13,964 nucleotides of DNA from Smittium culicis (Eukaryota > Kickxellomycota > Harpellomycetes > Harpellales > Legeriomycetaceae). The position numbers were made by a program, and so were the translations under genes. Shown here one piece after another: positions 8,725 to 13,964 of the stretch. The stretch lies in NCBI GenBank assembly GCA_001970855.1, contig LSSN01000433.1, forward strand, positions 1-13,964, given 5' to 3'. The notes beneath the pieces were generated by a model. It searched no databases. It was given only the letters and a program-made list of their open reading frames with translations, and had not been told where the DNA came from. Positions within the stretch are counted from its first letter, which is position 1. Each line of letters starts with the position of its first letter.

Positions 8725-11700
8725 GCTATTAAATACCATTATTTTAATTAATAAATAAATTTGTGAGATTTAAGTTTATGATAAATTAAATTTAATTTAA
8801 TTGAGAATAAAATTAAAGCTCGAAAAATTATAGATATTAGTGAAATTGAAATAATAATCAACCTCGAATTTGAAAATTGGTATCATAATGAAAAAATTAT
8901 ATAGCTTATAAAAAAGTAATGGTCTAAATTAAATGAATTATGATAGTTTATTAGAAAATTTTTTATAAATTACGATTAAATTACTTTGATTTCCTAAAAA
9001 AAAAAATTATTTACACAAGACGCCATTTAAATATTCAGAAAAAAACAGTAAGAGAAGAGTAAAAATTATCGAATAGGAAAATATTTGGTTTATAAAATTA
9101 AAAAAATTAATAGGATTATTAGAGAAAATTTTAGAAGGAAAAAAAAAATTTAAAAAATCTTAATTTTAAAATTATATAAAAAACATAATAGCACTCTAAA
9201 TTTTATAAATTAATAAATTAATAAAATATTATTTACAAACTAATTATTTATTTGTTTTATTATTAATATCCAATTCTCGAATATTTTTCAATAATTTTGG
9301 AAAATTATGCCATAGAAACCAATTTTAAGGCTTATATAATATTTTCGAGAATAAATCTCATCATAATCATATTTTTAACACTTTATCGGAAGATAAAAAG
9401 TTAATTTGAAATATATAATATAATTTAGTTTGGTATCAATTCATAAGCGTAAATATGATAAATCATAAAACTGGATATAAAAAGTCCAAATTTTATATTT
9501 AAGATGCATGATACGATCTTTGATTGGAATATTAAATTTTAACAATGATTTTTAATCTTAATTTAATATTTATATAAATTATATGGTTCTAAATAATACT
9601 ATAATCGATATAATATTACTCCTGATAAATGATATCGATTTAAATATCAAATCTTTCAATAAATTAAAATGATCAAAAAATATTTAAACATATCTGATTG
9701 TATTTTATATGTTTAGAAATCGTGAAGATATGTACCAAGTAGGAATACAATTGAAAATAAAATTTGAAGTTATAAAACGCTATAATTATTACTTCAAAAT
9801 AGATTTATTAGAATTTAAAAAAAATAATACATTTCGAATGATAATAAAATTATTTATTCTTTTTCACCTCAATTAACCCTTTCCCATGTGATAGAATATT
9901 TTTGATCTATCAAATATAGCCGACAATGTCAAGTTAAAATAATTTAATTCCGATGCCTTAATAAATGTTGGAATGCTGAAAAATAGCATCAAATAATGAA
10001 CTTACTTATCAATCATAAACGAATCATATAAATTTTTTTTTTAAAGAGTGTTGGTCACAAAAGTGTTAATAAAATTTAATCAAAAAATCTAATATAGTAT
10101 GAGAATAAAATTTTCACCTAAGTATTTTGGGATAAAATTAATCCTATCCTGCTATTTCTTAATTATATTAAATTAATGATGACCTTAGCACGCTCTTCAT
10201 CTATAATCATTCAAATTAAATAGTATATTATTAGATAGAAACATAAAAACCATCAATACTTAATATTTTCTTTATATTTCATCGAATCATAATCAGTTTT
10301 AAATACCCAAAAAAAATTTTAGCCAAGATTAAACCATTAATTTAGAGAAAAATAAATTCTTAAACTATTAGCGAAAATTTCATATACAAAATGTACTCAT
10401 TGATTATATCAAACTATGTCAAAAAAATTGAGATATTATTTTCTGTAGTTTTAAATCCTGTATTATTATTTTATTTACTTGTGAAATTTTTATTAAAAAA
10501 AAGTAATAATAAACTCTTATTATATTTATCATATCAATTATTACATTATTAAAAGTAAATATATCTGAAATATTTATTCAAATAGAATGAATAAATTTAC
10601 GTATCCTTAATATTTCAACTGCTTAAATTAATTACATTCAAGATAAAATTTATTTTATACTCTCATTAAATGGTGGTAATAATTTATTCGAATCGCAGTG
10701 ATTTTGAGTAAATCCAGTTCATACATTATTATGAATAGCTATCTTATAACATTCTATTTTTTTCTTGAAAAATCTCATTTCAAGATTAATTTAATATTAT
10801 AAGTTATAAATACATACCATGATATTTATTTAAAACTGAATAAGCCTATTTAGCAGATTTAAACCTATATGAATTTTTTTCAAGCACTATAAAGATTCTT
10901 AATATTTAATTATATTTATACATTTATATTAATAATCTGAATGTGAAGATGTATTAACAGTTTAATGATTCCAAATAATAATTATAAATAATTAAGCATT
11001 AAAAATGATCAGAAGGCATGATTTTGGATATTTATTTTACTATAATTAGCGGGAAAAAAAAACTTACTATTATGCTTTCCTAGAAAGGAATGGATTGATT
11101 TGATGTAAAAATAGTTTGTGCGATTAATAGCACAAAAAATAATAATTTTTTTTTTATAAATTTAATACTAAGAGAAATTTTTTCAAGAAAAATATATATT
11201 GTAATATATCCAGATTTATAACGATAAATTATAAAAAATGATTATTTAAAAAATTCAATTTATATGAATATTAGGTTATATAAGTTTCCTTGAGATTTTT
11301 TTAAGGAATTTCAATTTTATCATTATTCATTTATATCAAAAAAAAAAAATTAATTATTCGTGGCTAAAAAACTTAAACTAAACTTAATTACAATTTTTTA
11401 TCTCAAGTATTTATACTCAATGACAAACTAAAATAATATTTTTTTACAGTATAACATGATTTTTCAGACTTAAATTTTAATAGCTGAAATCCAACAAGTT
11501 TACAATTCTAGTTATATGCTACTAATTCAATTATATACAAATATGTAGTATAAAATTTTACTAATAAATATATAAAAAAATTGCTATATAAATTAGAAAA
11601 TTTCAAATAGGTCTAATTAATTTATGTATTTACTGAGAGGTTAATGGTTTGGGAAAATTCGTGAACAGTGTACTATAACGAAAATATAAGGTGAAAATAA

Positions 11701-12278
11701 CCTAAAATATCTTGTATTAATCAAAATTTTATTTTATATATCAATTTAATAAATTTTAGGTTAAAATAATACATTATTTTTAATAGCTATTTTTAGAAGA
11801 ATATATCTAAATATAATAAAATATAATCAATTCATTAATGTTAAGATAGTATCAACTCAGCATTTGATTAAAATTTTATACATCTAAACTGTAAAAAAAG
11901 CTTTTATTTTTTAAAATCCAATTTCAAAAAATACTCAAATATTTACTTATTAAAATTTAATATAAACCACCATCTAATCAAAAAATTGCATTTTTAATGT
12001 TAGAAAATATATCATTTTGTAAAAAAGTATTATTGATGTATTAATACACCTAAATAATGATAAATATAAAATTTGATTTTTATTGCATATATAATACACA
12101 AAAGGTCATAAATTTCTCGTTTTTAGATGAAAAAATAAACTCAATAACGTCAGTTTAAATTATATGAAATCAATATATCAAAATTTAAATTTTATTTAGA
12201 TAAATTAATAATGAAAACTCCGATTTATGCTTTTCATAAATAATTTTTATCTTTCGCTAATAAATAGAGATATAAACT

Positions 12279-12331
12279 CCCCCCCCTAATTTTAACTTTT
12301 TTTTTTCTAAAATTAGAATTTTTTTCCCCCC
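12279..12331. repeat. Hairpin flanked by C runs of 8 and 6
   Basis: A run of eight C (12279-12286) leads into CTAATTTTA. A T tract (12297-12306) follows, then TAAAATTAG (12308-12316), which is the exact reverse complement of the first arm. A T tract and six C (12326-12331) close the unit. The two C runs are each followed by similar TAA-rich sequence, so the unit also has a direct-repeat character. C homopolymers of this length are rare in DNA this poor in GC. Confidence 0.55.
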
Positions 12332-12846
12332 TAAAAATAGTTAAATAGAAATAAAAATTTTTTTATCATTCCATAAATCAAAAGATATCACAATAATTCA
12401 AATTTTTACAGAGAGGTTTACATTTTGATAATAAAAATTTTTTCTCAAATTTTTTTATTGGCACACTTTATTAAATTTTTTATGCTCTCCATAAGTCATT
12501 TTAGTAATAATTCTTCCGAGCAATAAAAAACCATTAATAATCATTTTTCACGCTAAATATCGCGAAAAAACCTTTTTTTTTTATTAGGGTTTTTCATAAA
12601 TTAATCGAGTTATTATTCAGAACCATTTTTTTTAATTAAAAAGTTATATAGAAAATTTAAATAATACCTGCTAAGAAGTTCAAAATAGTATATAAGCTCT
12701 TGAACTCTAAAAATATTTGCCAAAATTATTATATATATGATATTTTAAATTCTATAATGTAAGAATATGTATGGTTCCTGAATATATAACCTATAATTAA
12801 TATATAAATAAGTGAAAAAGTTAAAATAAATTAATCAAAATTTTCC

Positions 12847-12929
12847 TTTTGAAAAAATTGTCTGGCTATCTTAATCATAGTAAATCATAAAATATCTTTT
12901 TTTTATTAAGATAGTCGTTGTTTTCAAAA
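12847..12929. repeat. Imperfect inverted repeat with arms of about 25-29 bases
   Basis: The left arm (12847-12875) and right arm (12905-12929) are reverse complements over an exact ten-base inner core, CTATCTTAAT at 12866-12875 against 12905-12914, and an outer TTTTGAAAA match. A poorly matched middle of different length lies between these, and the loop is about 29 bases. It could be the relic of a small non-autonomous inverted-repeat element, but no target-site duplication was found. Confidence 0.45.
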
Positions 12930-13964
12930 AAAGTTATTAATCAGATAAAAGCATAATTAAAAAATTCTTAAGTAAGCCTTCATATTAGTTAATAGTTATT
13001 TTTATTTTTTAGGATATATAAATTGATCACATATCTATTTAAAGGATATTTAATTTAAAGAAATCGTATTATAAATAAAAAAAATCTCGTTGGTACTAAT
13101 ACCACTTGAGTCTGGAAAATAAATATAACTTGTATACTGATAATTTCAAAAAAAATAAATTGGCATAATAAATTTTGATAGAATAATAATTAAATATATA
13201 AATTTATTTATCAATCGTAGGACAAACCCTGAAAAAATGAGGAATTTTTTTTATAGACTAACTCTTTAACCAATTTATAAAGAGCGATTAAATCGTTCAA
13301 TAAGTTCTTTTAATTTAAATTGTGTAACAAGTATTAAAATTTACACTCAATTTTTATTGAAAATCTCAATGCTATACAGGATTTATAATATCTATAATAT
13401 ACTACTCATGAATATAATTTTAAGATTTCCACTTGATTTTTGATTTTAAAAACAAACAATTAGAATTTATATGACATCTAGACCAAGGATATAGGTAAAA
13501 AATATTTCCTTCCACATTGAATAAGTGTCGCTTTAGTTTTACATAATATTTAATTTTTACATATCTTTAAATCCTATGAATAAAAAAATAAGAGTTTGAT
13601 TTTTGAATATAATAAGTTGAGATCTAATTTTTGGGGATTAGAATATTTTTAAATAAGCTGAAGCAGTTATTTATTTATTCATAATAAGTTTATTTAAGGA
13701 TAAATTTGAAGGATTATTTTTTATTTTTAAAAGAGAATGTATAAAAAGATAAACAATATAAATAAAATATTAGCTCATATATATAAATTTTGGCTTATTT
13801 TTATCATTTAAAATACTTTTTTGGTTGGAAAACTAATTTTAAGAGCAAATTATTTTGTAATTGTGGATCATATATTACAATTTATGAAAAATAATTGGAA
13901 TTTCAGGCTAGTTATAATACCTTTAATCAATTAATATGTAAATATCAGCGATTTGGTGCCTTTA

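Larger units (their letters stand above)
5422..13964. other. 8.5 kb extremely AT-rich block with no recognisable genes
   Basis: I read both strands in all frames and found no open frame with the composition or motifs of a protein gene, no tRNA-like cloverleaf with a plausible T-loop, and no telomeric or satellite array. Hand-counted 60-base lines fall mostly between 10% and 20% GC, against about 35-50% in exons. Homopolymer A and T runs of 8 to 13 are common. A mildly GC-richer patch near 8075-8135 is open on the + strand (8056-8193, 46 codons, no ATG) but matches nothing I recognise. I searched by eye for reverse-transcriptase, integrase and transposase motifs and found none convincing. The block could be a centromeric region, fully decayed mobile elements, or ordinary intergenic DNA of an AT-extreme genome. 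Confidence 0.6.

Noticed and set aside
9840..10420. Possible decayed retrotransposon polyprotein on the minus strand
   Set aside because: A few short stretches vaguely recalled RNase H or integrase spacing, but frames are full of stops and no key motif (such as a YxDD box) could be identified.
5422..13964. Repeat-induced point mutation as the cause of the AT-rich block
   Set aside because: CpA, TpG and CpG remain common in lines I inspected. Without aligned copies of a repeat there is no direct support.

Overview
The window looks like nuclear DNA from an intron-bearing, very AT-rich eukaryote that uses the standard genetic code. Two protein genes can be rebuilt. Both are split by short spliceosomal introns (72 to 166 bases), every one beginning GTA and ending TAG. 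The pairing of a DNA polymerase delta B-subunit with a CRAL-TRIO plus RhoGAP protein fits an opisthokont. I lean towards an early-diverging, AT-rich fungus, with a small animal-lineage genome as the alternative. Species cannot be settled from this sequence.

Layout. Bases 1-414 are the upstream region of the first gene and carry a palindromic CCAAT element and a minimal start-stop upstream ATG. Bases 415-2287 (+) hold a five-exon POLD2 gene (481 residues). Bases 2288-2511 are a short convergent intergenic space with poly(A) signals on both strands. Bases 2512-4652 (-) hold a five-exon gene for a 538-residue CRAL-TRIO/RhoGAP protein of the ARHGAP1/Ecm25 architecture. Only its long last exon is obvious; four exons of 70 to 126 bases at 3924-4652 encode nearly all of the CRAL-TRIO domain. 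Bases 4653-5041 are its upstream region, with a perfect inverted telomere-type motif. Bases 5042-5113 contain what looks like a tiny retroposed mRNA 3' end: AATAAA, then a poly(A) tract, between 14-base direct repeats. From about 5422 to the end the sequence falls to roughly 10-20% GC in the lines I counted. No credible gene is visible there over 8.5 kb, only homopolymer runs, inverted repeats and a strand asymmetry in A versus T.

The two genes are not an operon and share no evident pathway. POLD2 serves replicative DNA polymerase delta in the nucleus; the RhoGAP protein switches off Rho-family GTPases at membranes. They are convergent neighbours whose 3' ends lie 224 bases apart.

I found no sign of a new multi-gene system. 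The points most worth checking are the hidden exons of the RhoGAP gene, the retroposition scar at 5042-5113, and the nature of the AT-rich gene desert (centromere, decayed elements, or ordinary intergenic DNA).
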